DNA of 64,000 nucleotides from Verrucomicrobiia bacterium (GTDB lineage Bacteria; Verrucomicrobiota; Verrucomicrobiia; Limisphaerales; JADLHS01), in the NCBI GenBank assembly GCA_011525685.1, contig WYBW01000022.1, positions 62,001-126,000 of the forward strand. Reading direction: 5' to 3'. Both the position numbers and the translations under genes were made by a program. The notes below the pieces were generated by a model. It had not been told where the DNA came from. It saw nothing but the letters and a program-made list of their open reading frames with translations, and made no database searches. Positions 17,949 through 25,313 of this stretch are shown one piece after another. The first letter of the stretch is position 1; every line of letters begins with the position of its first letter.

Positions 17949-19382
17949 TTACATTCCGCCTCGACTCTTTTTGTTCATCGAAGGCTGCGCGCTCTTTGGG
18001 GTGTTGCTGCTCACACTGCCGCCCATCGCCGCGCCCGTCGGGGGCATTCCACGGACAATCAACGACAGTTCCGCCAAAACCACTTCGCGTTGCGCGGCAA
18101 CTTCCACCTTGTCCAACTGGAATCCGAGCAAGGTGCGTTCGGCGTCAATCACGTTGATGAACTCCAGCCGGCCCGACAGGTAACCGGCCCGTGCGACCTC
18201 CAGCGACTGGTGCGCCTTGGGCACAAGCTGGTCATTCAAGACCCCAAAATTACGTGTGGCCTCACGATAGAGATACATCCGCTCGGTCACGTCCACCGCC
18301 AGTTTGATCTGCTCGTCGGACAAGCGCGCCTGCACGGAACGTTTGGTGGCCTGTGCTTCGGCGATTTGCGCCGCGATTTTGTCGCGCCAGATCGGCAGCG
18401 ACACCGTCCCCAGCGGGCGATACATCGTGGGATTCATTTTCACGTCCGCCATCAAGCCGAGGCTGAAGTCCGGCAAGCGCGACCGTTTGGCCAGAGTGAT
18501 CGCGGCTTCGGCGGCGCGCACGTCAGCCGCCATCGCTTTGAGTTGGGTGTTTTGCGCCAGGGCCGCTTCAAACACTTGATCACCGGAAAGGTCCAGCGCG
18601 GTGGACTCAAACCGGTTGGGCATCGGCGGTTCAGGGTCAGTCCCGCCCAGGCCGAGCGCGGCCTTGAACTGCGCCATGAGCGCGCTGCGTGAATCTTCGA
18701 GATTGGCGATTTCCGTCTTGAGGCTGTCCTGTTCGATTTGGACGCGCAGCACGTCCTGCAACGTGGCTTTGCCGACTTCGTTTTGGGCGCGGGCGGATTT
18801 TTCCAAGTCGCTCAACAATTGCAGTGTCTCGCGATCAACGCGGAGTTTTTCCGCCAGGAAATAAAGCTGGTAGTAAGCGCGCTTCACATCGAACGCGCTC
18901 GTGAGCACCGCTGATTGAAAAGCGAAATATCTGGATTGGCCTTCCGCCGAGGCGATCTCCGCGCCAACGCGCAATTTGTCCGGCCACGGAATTGTTCCCA
19001 TCAGACCGGGCATGACGGACGTGACGATGTTTTGAATGTCCATCTGGAACGTCAACTGCGGATCGGGCAGCGAGCGCGCTTGCGTGATGCGCTCGATGGA
19101 CGCGAGCCAATCGTAATAAGCCACCTCCACCTTGGGCTGGTTGAGCATCGCGAACGCCAGGTAGTTGCTCAGACCAGAATCCGCGGTCAATTCCGGCAAC
19201 GCAGGCTTGTCACCTTGCGGGCGATAAGCCTTGGCCGCTTCCTCCGCCTGGCGGCGGGCTGCTTTCTCTCCCTTCGTCGGAATGCCTTTGCAACCCGCCA
19301 AAAGCCCGCCAGCGAGCACTAGGCCGACTGCGCCGGTGAGCCAGCGTCGGCGGGAGTTGTGGAATTTCTTTTCTGGATTCAT
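17949..19382 (-). CDS. cusC: CusC-type outer-membrane efflux lipoprotein
   Basis: 477 residues, a typical CusC length. The lipobox 'GGLLAGC' follows a twin-arginine-like start (RRRWLTGAVGLVLAGG). OMF features include 'DSGLSNYLAFAMLNQPKVEVAY' in pieces and 'RSLPDPQLTFQMD'. Unlike the other OMFs here it is lipid-anchored and is not preceded by a 'RTALPARAPS'-type small protein, but by a His-rich mini-lipoprotein. First large gene of the cus set (19583 down to 12343). Confidence 0.9.
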   Translation of the reverse strand: MNPEKKFHNSRRRWLTGAVGLVLAGGLLAGCKGIPTKGEKAARRQAEEAAKAYRPQGDKPALPELTADSGLSNYLAFAMLNQPKVEVAYYDWLASIERITQARSLPDPQLTFQMDIQNIVTSVMPGLMGTIPWPDKLRVGAEIASAEGQSRYFAFQSAVLTSAFDVKRAYYQLYFLAEKLRVDRETLQLLSDLEKSARAQNEVGKATLQDVLRVQIEQDSLKTEIANLEDSRSALMAQFKAALGLGGTDPEPPMPNRFESTALDLSGDQVFEAALAQNTQLKAMAADVRAAEAAITLAKRSRLPDFSLGLMADVKMNPTMYRPLGTVSLPIWRDKIAAQIAEAQATKRSVQARLSDEQIKLAVDVTERMYLYREATRNFGVLNDQLVPKAHQSLEVARAGYLSGRLEFINVIDAERTLLGFQLDKVEVAAQREVVLAELSLIVRGMPPTGAAMGGSVSSNTPKSAQPSMNKKSRGGM

Positions 19383-19430
19383 GTATCGAGTTTTAGCCGA
19401 TCAACTTCAGGATAACCAGTCGAACCTCGA

Positions 19431-19583
19431 CTAATGACACGAGCCTTGATGAGCCGAGTGATCCGTGCCGCCGCCGTCGGATGAAGCACAGCCGGTCAAA
19501 AGAACCGCACCGGCCAGTGCGATCACGAGGGCGATGAGAGCGAAATTGAATTTGGAGACGTTTGAGTTCGGTTTCATGGTCAT
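19431..19583 (-). CDS. His/Cys-tailed mini-lipoprotein
   Basis: Fifty residues from the ATG at 19583, with a second ATG at 19577. A hydrophobic signal and lipobox 'AVLLTGC' leave a mature peptide of about 19 residues: CASSDGGGTDHSAHQGSCH. The gene sits 48 bp upstream of the cusC-like OMF. It closely resembles the 40-residue lipoprotein at 37222-37344 (LTGCAS... HTHSH). It is likely a surface-tethered metal-binding peptide. Confidence 0.7.
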   Translation of the reverse strand: MTMKPNSNVSKFNFALIALVIALAGAVLLTGCASSDGGGTDHSAHQGSCH

Positions 19584-19745
19584 CTTCAAGTTTCTATCGT
19601 TGCTCTATTACCATTGCGACTCCGCCCCCATGATTTGGGGCAGCGGAGTCGCGCAATTTTCCGCTTGGTGGACGGGAGCTTTTCCGCTCCTCACACTAAT
19701 TACGTCATCCGAAGCAAAATCCCTCCATGTATTTCGCTGGCCTGC

Positions 19746-20129
19746 TCAATGAACAGGAGCATAGGGCACGGTGACATAGACGTGATGCGCCACGTATTGG
19801 CCCGTTGCAAAATGAATCTGTGTCGCGGATGCAAGGTGGTAATGAACGCGAACCGACTTTCCCGTTTCAATGTCCTCGGGGTGGATTGGTATTCCGTTCT
19901 TCCAGAATTTGGTGCTTCTGTCCCACGCGAAGACGACAGGCCCGCCCGGCTTCAACGGCTGCAAAGTGAGGCTATGGTTCATGAGGTCCACGGTCTGAAT
20001 AGTTCCATTGAAACTCAACCCGTGGACCGGCCCGGAGTAGTTGCGGTGACTGGCGCAGCCGGACCAGAGCAAACCGGACATGACAAGACACAATCCAGCG
20101 ACCAGCAGACTTTTTGGTGTGATCTTCAT
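19746..20129 (-). CDS. Lipoprotein with small beta-barrel (DUF5666/CusF-like) domain
   Basis: 127 residues. Lipobox 'GLLWSGC', then a domain 'GTIQTVDLMNHSLTLQP...W...FWKNG...GKSVRVHYH' that reads like an OB-fold of the DUF5666/CusF type. Several His near the end (HYHLASATQIHFATG, AHHVYV) could bind metal. It is paralogous to the next gene (20163-20468). Periplasmic; the function is inferred from context. Confidence 0.7.
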   Translation of the reverse strand: MKITPKSLLVAGLCLVMSGLLWSGCASHRNYSGPVHGLSFNGTIQTVDLMNHSLTLQPLKPGGPVVFAWDRSTKFWKNGIPIHPEDIETGKSVRVHYHLASATQIHFATGQYVAHHVYVTVPYAPVH

Positions 20130-20162
20130 TTCCTACTCCTGTTGGCTTCGCTCAAACGCACT

Positions 20163-20468
20163 TCATACAACAACCAGCCGACCACTCTCGCGGCGGTAAT
20201 ACACCTTGACGGATTGCCCCACGCGGAGTGCGTCGGGAGAAGCGTTGCGCCAGCCAACGCGAAAGCGTGTGTAGTTCTTCCAGCCGAATACGCGGTTCGT
20301 CGTGCTCTTGGGTTCAACCAGAACGAGAGTGTGGTTTGTCGGGTCAATGCTCTGAATTGCTCCGCGCGCCGGATGCTGAAGCGGCGGGCGGGCCTGGCTC
20401 TCGAACGAGGCAAACATCACGCCGAGAAAAATCAACCCGGTAAACAGATTCAGCGCTCGTGTTTTCAT
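20163..20468 (-). CDS. Exported small beta-barrel protein, paralogue of 19746-20129
   Basis: 101 residues with a cleavable signal (MKTRALNLFTGLIFLGVMFA) and the domain 'GAIQSIDPTNHTLVLVEP...WKNYTRFRVGW...LRVGQSVKVYYRRESG', the same plan as the neighbouring lipoprotein but with fewer His. The two genes are 33 bp apart and probably co-transcribed. No catalytic residues are seen. Confidence 0.68.
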   Translation of the reverse strand: MKTRALNLFTGLIFLGVMFASFESQARPPLQHPARGAIQSIDPTNHTLVLVEPKSTTNRVFGWKNYTRFRVGWRNASPDALRVGQSVKVYYRRESGRLVVV

Positions 20469-20490
20469 TCCGGCCTCCCGTTTCCGTAGC

Positions 20491-20670
20491 TCAATGCTGC
20501 ATCAACAGCGTCGCACCCCTCACCGGTTCGCTGCGACCCACATTAACCGAATGGCTTCCTGGAGGAATCGTGGCGCAGGACGTGGTGATCACCGCGAGCA
20601 ACACGGCGAGTGCCGCCGCCTGACAGGCTTTGATGGCGCGCGGTGATCGGTTTGCGATTCCAGCATTCAT
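20491..20670 (-). CDS. Small lipoprotein, coupled to a micro-membrane protein
   Basis: 59 residues: MNAGIANRSP start, hydrophobic stretch and lipobox 'VITTSC', then a short mature part (CATIPPGSHSVNVGRSEPV). The start codon overlaps the stop of the 41-residue ORF at 20667-20792 (ATGA), which supports both being translated. The function is unknown. Confidence 0.6.
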   Translation of the reverse strand: MNAGIANRSPRAIKACQAAALAVLLAVITTSCATIPPGSHSVNVGRSEPVRGATLLMQH

Positions 20671-20792
20671 TGAGGTTTCATCGCCTGGGTGTCTCCCGGC
20701 GCGGGAATCGGGCGGGCGGCTGCCGCGCAGATCGCCCGCACGAGCGGCGCAACGAACAGCAACCAGAGGATTACGATGAGCCAGATTCCCAT
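20667..20792 (-). CDS. 41-residue membrane micro-protein
   Basis: Reads MGIWLIVILWLLFVAPLVRA then a short Pro/Ala tail. A single transmembrane helix makes up half of it. Its stop overlaps the next start by four bases. The same size and layout recur at 34437-34562. No known family. Confidence 0.5.
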   Translation of the reverse strand: MGIWLIVILWLLFVAPLVRAICAAAARPIPAPGDTQAMKPQ

Positions 20793-20828
20793 AACCGGGT
20801 CGTGTGTTTGGTGATGATGCAGGCCGCG

Positions 20829-21299
20829 TTACTTCAACGGAGCGACTTCCACTTCCTTCTTCTCCATGCCCTTGGTCGCAACCGTGCTGCCTTTCGTCGT
20901 GTTGCAGCAGGCGAGGTTCTCCGCTCCGCAACTGGTGCATTTGTGGGTGGCAACTGATTGTTTCGCTTTGCCATGTCCAACGATGTTCCAGTCCGTGCCG
21001 CAACCTTCGCATAGATGGCGGACGATGGTGACGTAGGGTTTGTTAGCGCCGCGCGCTGTCCAATCCTTCGTCTTGAGAACCTCGTCCTTGCACTTCGGAC
21101 AAGCCATCTGTGGCACTTCGGCAACGACGGAGTTGGTCGAATGGTTTCGCCGATACTCGTCGAGCTGCTGCCGCAGTCTCGGTGACGCCGTGATGCCATC
21201 ATCGCCGGTGGCTTTGTATTGGGCTTGCGCCGTGATGGCGAACAATGACAGGGCGATGCCTGCCAGTGCTGCGATCAGGATGTAGTTTGTTCTTTTCAT
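20829..21299 (-). CDS. Exported zinc-ribbon protein with ASPR motif and GMEKK/APLK tail
   Basis: 156 residues. The signal peptide ends at 'AITAQAQ'. Modules in order: one GDDGITASPRLRQQL repeat (as in 47758-48159); a Cys module CPKCK ... CEGCG; 'GHGKAK'; CTSCG ... ACC; then GMEKKEVEVAPLK. The Cys module and GMEKK end are shared with proteins at 31496 and 50333; the APLK end with 21702 and 47758. So it joins the two small-protein families of this island. It is probably a periplasmic metal-binding protein. Confidence 0.75.
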   Translation of the reverse strand: MKRTNYILIAALAGIALSLFAITAQAQYKATGDDGITASPRLRQQLDEYRRNHSTNSVVAEVPQMACPKCKDEVLKTKDWTARGANKPYVTIVRHLCEGCGTDWNIVGHGKAKQSVATHKCTSCGAENLACCNTTKGSTVATKGMEKKEVEVAPLK

Positions 21300-21361
21300 G
21301 CTTTTACCTTTCTTTGTTTGTTGGTTTGGTTGTGGTTCGCCCTTCTACCCGATTCAAAGCG

Positions 21362-21667
21362 CTATTTGCCGGTCCAGACCGTGACCGACGGCGTTGCGTT
21401 GTTTGGGGCGTGCAGTTCAACCAGCTTGGCCGCACCGCCCTTGGCTGTCGCAGTTTCCCCACTGTTTCGAGCCGGCGTGCTGGGTATCCAGACGGTGACT
21501 GACGGGGTGGCGTTGTTCGGCGCGTGCAGTTCAATCACCTTTGGGATCAACTTTGCCGCGCCGCCTTTGTCCGTCGAGGTTTCGGCGGCGACAATTCCCG
21601 CGCTCGTCAGGAGCAGGGCTGCTGCGATTGTGAGCCGGGCCACCGCCGTGATTCGATTCGTTTTCAT
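21362..21667 (-). CDS. Exported protein with an internal duplicated segment
   Basis: 101 residues from the ATG at 21667, with a signal peptide (RLTIAAALLLTSAGIVAA). The mature part is two copies of a module: 'KGGAAKL' followed by 'VIELHAPNNATPSVTVW' and again 'KGGAAKL' with 'VELHAPNNATPSVTVW'. The KGGA(A/T)KL segment also occurs near the start of the mature 50333-50788 protein. It lies 34 bp downstream of the ASPR-repeat gene. Function unknown. Confidence 0.65.
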   Translation of the reverse strand: MKTNRITAVARLTIAAALLLTSAGIVAAETSTDKGGAAKLIPKVIELHAPNNATPSVTVWIPSTPARNSGETATAKGGAAKLVELHAPNNATPSVTVWTGK

Positions 21668-21701
21668 ATTCGTGGTCTTTCGTCGTGAGTTCATTCCGCC
21701 T

Positions 21702-22151
21702 CTACTTGAGCGGCGCGACCTCGATGGTTTCCGTCGCAGGCTTGTAACCCCGCGCGAGCCACGGAAACTGTTCAATGGCCCTCGGGCTGGCCGCGTAAGC
21801 GCGGTTCTTGAGCACCCGGGCAACCTCACTGTTCGGGGACGCGGCGGTGGTCGCCGGTTTCACGGTGTTGACGCGGGCCAACTGCGGGAACTGCTCCAAC
21901 ATGCGCGGGCTGGCGGCCAGCGAGCGGTTGTTCCTGATGTTGGCTGGAACGCTGTCGAAGCGTGTGATTGATGCCGTCGTTGCCGACGACTGACGTGTCA
22001 GCCAGGGGAACTGCTCCTTCGCACGCGGACTGGCGGCGATGGCGCGGTTGGACAAGTCCGAGACCGAGAAGTTCGCGGCCTGGATGGTTGCGGTTGCAGT
22101 GAGGAGGGCAGCGGTGACCGCTCCCAGCAGAAGTGTTTGCGTCGTTTTCAT
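21702..22151 (-). CDS. Exported ASPR-repeat protein
   Basis: 149 residues, signal peptide then three copies of a repeat: AIAASPRAKEQFPWL, SLAASPRMLEQFPQL and AYAASPRAIEQFPWL, spaced by Thr/Ser-rich linkers, ending IEVAPLK. The ASPR core and the APLK tail are shared with other small proteins of the island. The GGGATT-N13-CGTATT motif lies 60 bp upstream. No family was recognised. Confidence 0.72.
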   Translation of the reverse strand: MKTTQTLLLGAVTAALLTATATIQAANFSVSDLSNRAIAASPRAKEQFPWLTRQSSATTASITRFDSVPANIRNNRSLAASPRMLEQFPQLARVNTVKPATTAASPNSEVARVLKNRAYAASPRAIEQFPWLARGYKPATETIEVAPLK

Positions 22152-22210
22152 AGTAAGTGTTTGCTGTTGCTGTTTGCTATTTCCGGCGATGTCTTTGCCG
22201 TTCTCTCTTT

Positions 22211-22235
22211 AATACGTCCGTCGAGTTGAAATCCC
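22211..22235 (-). promoter_or_regulatory. Island promoter motif, site A
   Basis: On the minus strand GGGATT (22235-22230), 13 bp, CGTATT (22216-22211), followed by AAAGAG. It is 60 bp before the ATG at 22151. It is one of six sites with identical spacing. Confidence 0.55.
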
Positions 22236-22338
22236 CTTTGCCATTCCTTGCCATTCGTCGAACATTTGTTGCTCACTGCGGCGCAATCGGGGAACGGGAT
22301 GAAATCATCTCCGCAAATTGAGGGGGCGTGCAGCGGCG

Positions 22339-22599
22339 TTAACTCACTGCAATCAATGACACCTTCTCCCCTTGCGGGCCGCGCGCAGTGCCCAGCGCGT
22401 GGGAATCAAGTGTCGGAAGGCCATCAACAAGGAACAGGTAACGATGGTGTCCGTGATGGAGCGGAATCTGGATCGTCCAACCGCCGTCGGGCTGGCGTTG
22501 CATCGGATGCGAAGTGTGATTCCAGTCGTTGCAATCTCCCATCAAGAATACGGCTCTGGCTTGGGCGGATTGATGGAAAAAGCTGACTGGTTTCCTCAT
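22339..22599 (-). CDS. Stand-alone AMPK/CBM48-like glycogen-binding domain protein
   Basis: 86 residues if it starts at MRKPVSFFHQS (22599); a longer start is possible. The fold signature 'AVFLMGDCNDWN...M....DGGWTIQIPL..G.HRYLFLVDG' matches the AMPK-beta/isoamylase N-terminal (CBM48) family. It lacks any catalytic domain. It is more diverged than the copies at 30238 and 38437. A regulatory or scaffold role is inferred. Confidence 0.72.
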   Translation of the reverse strand: MRKPVSFFHQSAQARAVFLMGDCNDWNHTSHPMQRQPDGGWTIQIPLHHGHHRYLFLVDGLPTLDSHALGTARGPQGEKVSLIAVS

Positions 22600-22800
22600 C
22601 CGCTTCGCCGAGTAGCAGTTTGTTGGGAAGGATGAACCCGATGAGCGCCGAGATGTTTCGGCTTCCACGAAATCAATTTCCACCGTTGCGTAGTTTGCTT
22701 GCATAACTCTACCCATGATTACGCCGCTCACGACCGCCGCCCTTTCTGAAGTAACGGGCGCTCGATACTGAACGAAGGGAAACTGGACCAATGATTGGCT

Positions 22801-24126
22801 TCAACGGCGGGAGATTTCTTCCACCATCGCCGTCCAGGTGGAGAGTTCGCGCGACCCTGCGAAACGACGACGCAAATTGCCCTGCGCATCAATCAGCGCG
22901 TAGGTCGGAACTTCTTGCACGTTGAAGCGGAAGACGAGAGAGCCACTTGCGTCCAACAGCACCGGATGATTGATGCTCATTCGCGTGACCAACTCCTTGA
23001 GCGCGGGCTTGGTCGCCACACCGTTGCCGTGGGAGTCAGCAGCATGCGCGTGATTGTGCTGATGCTCGTGTCCACCGCCGTGCGCCTCACCGCCGCAGTC
23101 GTCTTGCGGACCGACGGCTGGGTCAAACGCGATGGCGATGACCGTCAGCCGCCGGGATTCCTGTTCCTGCAATTGCGTGAGCGTTGCCACATCATCGAAG
23201 CTCGCAGCACTGCCGATTTTCCAAAAGCAAAGCAGAACCGCCTTGCCCCGAAATTCGGAGAGATGGATCAATCTTCCGTCCGAATCTTCGAGAGCAGATT
23301 CTTTGGCGAGCAGCTTGCCTGGAAAGATACGCGGCGGCGGGGACGGCTGCGGAAATTCCGCTCGATGCAGCGTCCACCATTCGCGCCACTCTTGCGCGCC
23401 GCGACGGATCGCGTCGAGATTGAACGGCAGGAGCGGGGCTTCGTCTGAGCGTGTGAATTTCGGGAGCGCGTGGCTCGAATGGATTCCGAAATCCAACCCG
23501 GTTGTCTTGCGCAACAACAAGGCCGCTTGCACGGTCACACGCGGGTCGGGATCATCGAGCAGATGAATCGCCAGCGGCACATCGTTGGAACTGGCAACAC
23601 GCTGAAGTTGCTGGAGGGCGAGCACGCGCACGGCCGGGTCGGCATCGTTCAACTGCTGCCGGAGCAACATCATTGAGTTCGCGCTCCTGGCTTCTGCCAA
23701 AATGTTCAACGCCGGTTCGCGCACATTCAAATCGGGATCGTGCGCTGCTTCATTCACGATTGCTTCCATTGCGCCGACCAGCGCCGGTTCTGTGTGAAGG
23801 CGCGTCTTGAGGTGTTCCATGACAAACTGCCGCGCGGTTAGATTGCCACTTCGCCACATTCGCTCCAATGTCCGCGCTCGGTCTGATGTTCCCTCGACCA
23901 GTTCTGATAGCACCGCACTGGACGGCGCATCGGAGCGCAGAGCCAGGTTTATGACCATTTCGTGTCGGACGGGTTGCCAGCAGAGGGCGACGACCAAGGA
24001 GAAAAGCGTGAAGCCAATCAAGCACCATCGGTCGCGCGGGCCAATCTTCGACGACCATTGCCGCGAGGACTCCGCAGTGTTAGCAGGCGCGGTCGAAACA
24101 GTTCTTTTGGCTAGTGGCTCTGGCAT
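22801..24126 (-). CDS. Membrane-anchored HEAT-repeat protein with degenerate TlpA-like thioredoxin domain
   Basis: 441 residues. A TM helix lies near residue 40 (WCLIGFTLFSLVVALCW), then HEAT-like repeats (DPDLNVREPALNILAEA; DADPAVRVLALQQL; DPDPRVTVQAALLL), then a thioredoxin/AhpC-TSA fold starting about 'LEDSDGRLIHLSEFRGKAVLL'. The usual WCxxC active site is replaced by 'FWKIGSAAS', so redox activity is unlikely. A His-rich insertion (CGGEAHGGGHEHQHNHAHA) sits in the domain. It is probably a periplasmic metal-binding or scaffold protein. Confidence 0.75.
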   Translation of the reverse strand: MPEPLAKRTVSTAPANTAESSRQWSSKIGPRDRWCLIGFTLFSLVVALCWQPVRHEMVINLALRSDAPSSAVLSELVEGTSDRARTLERMWRSGNLTARQFVMEHLKTRLHTEPALVGAMEAIVNEAAHDPDLNVREPALNILAEARSANSMMLLRQQLNDADPAVRVLALQQLQRVASSNDVPLAIHLLDDPDPRVTVQAALLLRKTTGLDFGIHSSHALPKFTRSDEAPLLPFNLDAIRRGAQEWREWWTLHRAEFPQPSPPPRIFPGKLLAKESALEDSDGRLIHLSEFRGKAVLLCFWKIGSAASFDDVATLTQLQEQESRRLTVIAIAFDPAVGPQDDCGGEAHGGGHEHQHNHAHAADSHGNGVATKPALKELVTRMSINHPVLLDASGSLVFRFNVQEVPTYALIDAQGNLRRRFAGSRELSTWTAMVEEISRR

Positions 24127-24155
24127 ATTTCCATACCGATCCGAGCTGATAAGTC

Positions 24156-24207
24156 GGCGAGGCGCGGCCCATGAAACGGTATGCTATTGCGGGCCGCGCG
24201 CTTCGCC
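24156..24207. repeat. Large hairpin between two genes
   Basis: GGCGA-GGCGCGGCCC pairs with GGGCCGCGCGCTTCGCC across a 20-nt loop, with one small bulge. On the plus strand it is followed by TTGTTTTTGTC, terminator-like, yet no plus-strand gene lies upstream. On the minus strand it sits between the genes at 24296 and 24126. Confidence 0.4.
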
Positions 24208-24295
24208 TTGTTTTTGTCTCACCTTATCGGCATCACTTCCTTTCCATTGGTTCGCTGTTGCGTTTCAGACCGGTCCAAAATCAAGGGCGTTCTTG

Positions 24296-24862
24296 TCATT
24301 CGTTCAGCCCCCAATGAGCCACGCCCACGTCCTGTTGCACCAGGCGGATGACATCCACGTCTTCGCCGACGAATCGTGGCAGTTCGGGCGCGCTCGGTTG
24401 CGAGTGGCCGGACAAGTAGTAATTCACAAAGCAGGACAATCCGCTGACACGCGCCGTCTCGCGCAGGTCGCGCTCCACGAGTGTTTGTGACGGGATTGTC
24501 CCCGCGATCAAGGGCAGCAGGAGCACCAGCGCGCCATCGGGCTGAGTGCGGCGCGTGAGCCAGTGGCAGAACCACTTTTGAACCCGCCGCGGCAGCACCT
24601 GCGGATTGCTCGGGCAACAAAAGATAATATCTGCTTCAGCAGCCAAGCCCACAGCGCGCTCGAATCGTCCCCCTTCTGCCAGCATGTCAAAACGCCACCA
24701 GAAATCCCGGAATTCAAATTGGTCAGTCAGCCTGCGCATTACGTCGAGATATAGTTCTTTAGCGGCGCGAAGCGCATCGTCACCATCGTAAGCCAGCGCC
24801 ACGGTGATTGGTGAATCGTCCTTGGGTTTGCAGGTCGCGGCGATGGATTTCGGAAGCATCAT
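24296..24862 (-). CDS. Unknown protein, flavodoxin/Rossmann-like layout
   Basis: About 188 residues from the ATG at 24862 (MLPKSIAATCK follows); an upstream in-frame ATG at 24913 adds 17 residues. Features include 'DSPITVALAYDGDDALRAAKEL', 'FWWRFDMLAE', 'AAEADIIFCCPSNPQVLPRRV' and 'GALVLLLPL', giving an alternating alpha/beta pattern. I do not recognise the family. A decayed second copy lies at about 26870-27105 next to an intact TauE gene, while this copy is next to a TauE remnant. Confidence 0.6.
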   Translation of the reverse strand: MMLPKSIAATCKPKDDSPITVALAYDGDDALRAAKELYLDVMRRLTDQFEFRDFWWRFDMLAEGGRFERAVGLAAEADIIFCCPSNPQVLPRRVQKWFCHWLTRRTQPDGALVLLLPLIAGTIPSQTLVERDLRETARVSGLSCFVNYYLSGHSQPSAPELPRFVGEDVDVIRLVQQDVGVAHWGLNE

Positions 24863-24939
24863 TATTTTGTTACGCGCCAGCCGGACGAATCCCTCGCTGG
24901 CGCGGTCAATCAATTCAAATGCCCTGCCACAATCCTATC

Positions 24940-25085
24940 AGTCCGCCCATACGGAATAGACCAGTTGCTTCCCCCAAAACCCTTTGGCCTGCGAGGATGC
25001 ACTCCCGTGGGCGACACTTATCAACGCCACACTGAACATGGCCGTCGCAAGAAGCTCGGAGCAACAGGGGGCGAGCACGCAATAT
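24940..25085 (-). pseudogene. Remnant of a TauE-type exporter gene
   Basis: DNA here parallels 27205-27350 of the intact TauE gene. Shared stretches include CAGTCCGCCCAT against CATTCCGCCCAG, TGGCCTGCGAG against TGGCCCGCGAG, and CGCCACACTGAACATGGC against CGCCACGCTGAACATGGC. The reading frame is not maintained. It lies just upstream, on the minus strand, of the intact unknown gene 24296-24862. Confidence 0.65.
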
Positions 25086-25151
25086 TGGGTTAACTTTTGA
25101 CAAGAGATGGTCAAGGGACATGTGGGGCGTTGCGCGTATTAAACGCGACGA

Positions 25152-25220
25152 CGCCAGCGGGTCGTGCCCATCAGGGCCACCTCCCCGTCTCCCTGAAGAC
25201 CCGCTGGCGCGTTCTTTTCC
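25152..25220 (+). ncRNA. Candidate structured RNA or terminator
   Basis: A perfect 12-bp outer stem (CGCCAGCGGGTC 25152-25163 with GACCCGCTGGCG 25198-25209) encloses a 6-bp inner stem (TCAGGG 25171-25176 with CCCTGA 25191-25196) and is followed by CGTTCTTTT. Upstream on the plus strand GGGACA and CGTATTAAA occur with 14-bp spacing, similar to the island promoter motif. There is no ORF. It could be a small RNA ending in a terminator. Confidence 0.35.
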
Positions 25221-25313
25221 TCGGACGAAAGTGGGAACTTAAAACTTAGGCAACAGGCGAATTCGCCATTCATCCATCAAACCCGCCTATTGCGGACACG
25301 GGAGGATGCGTGC

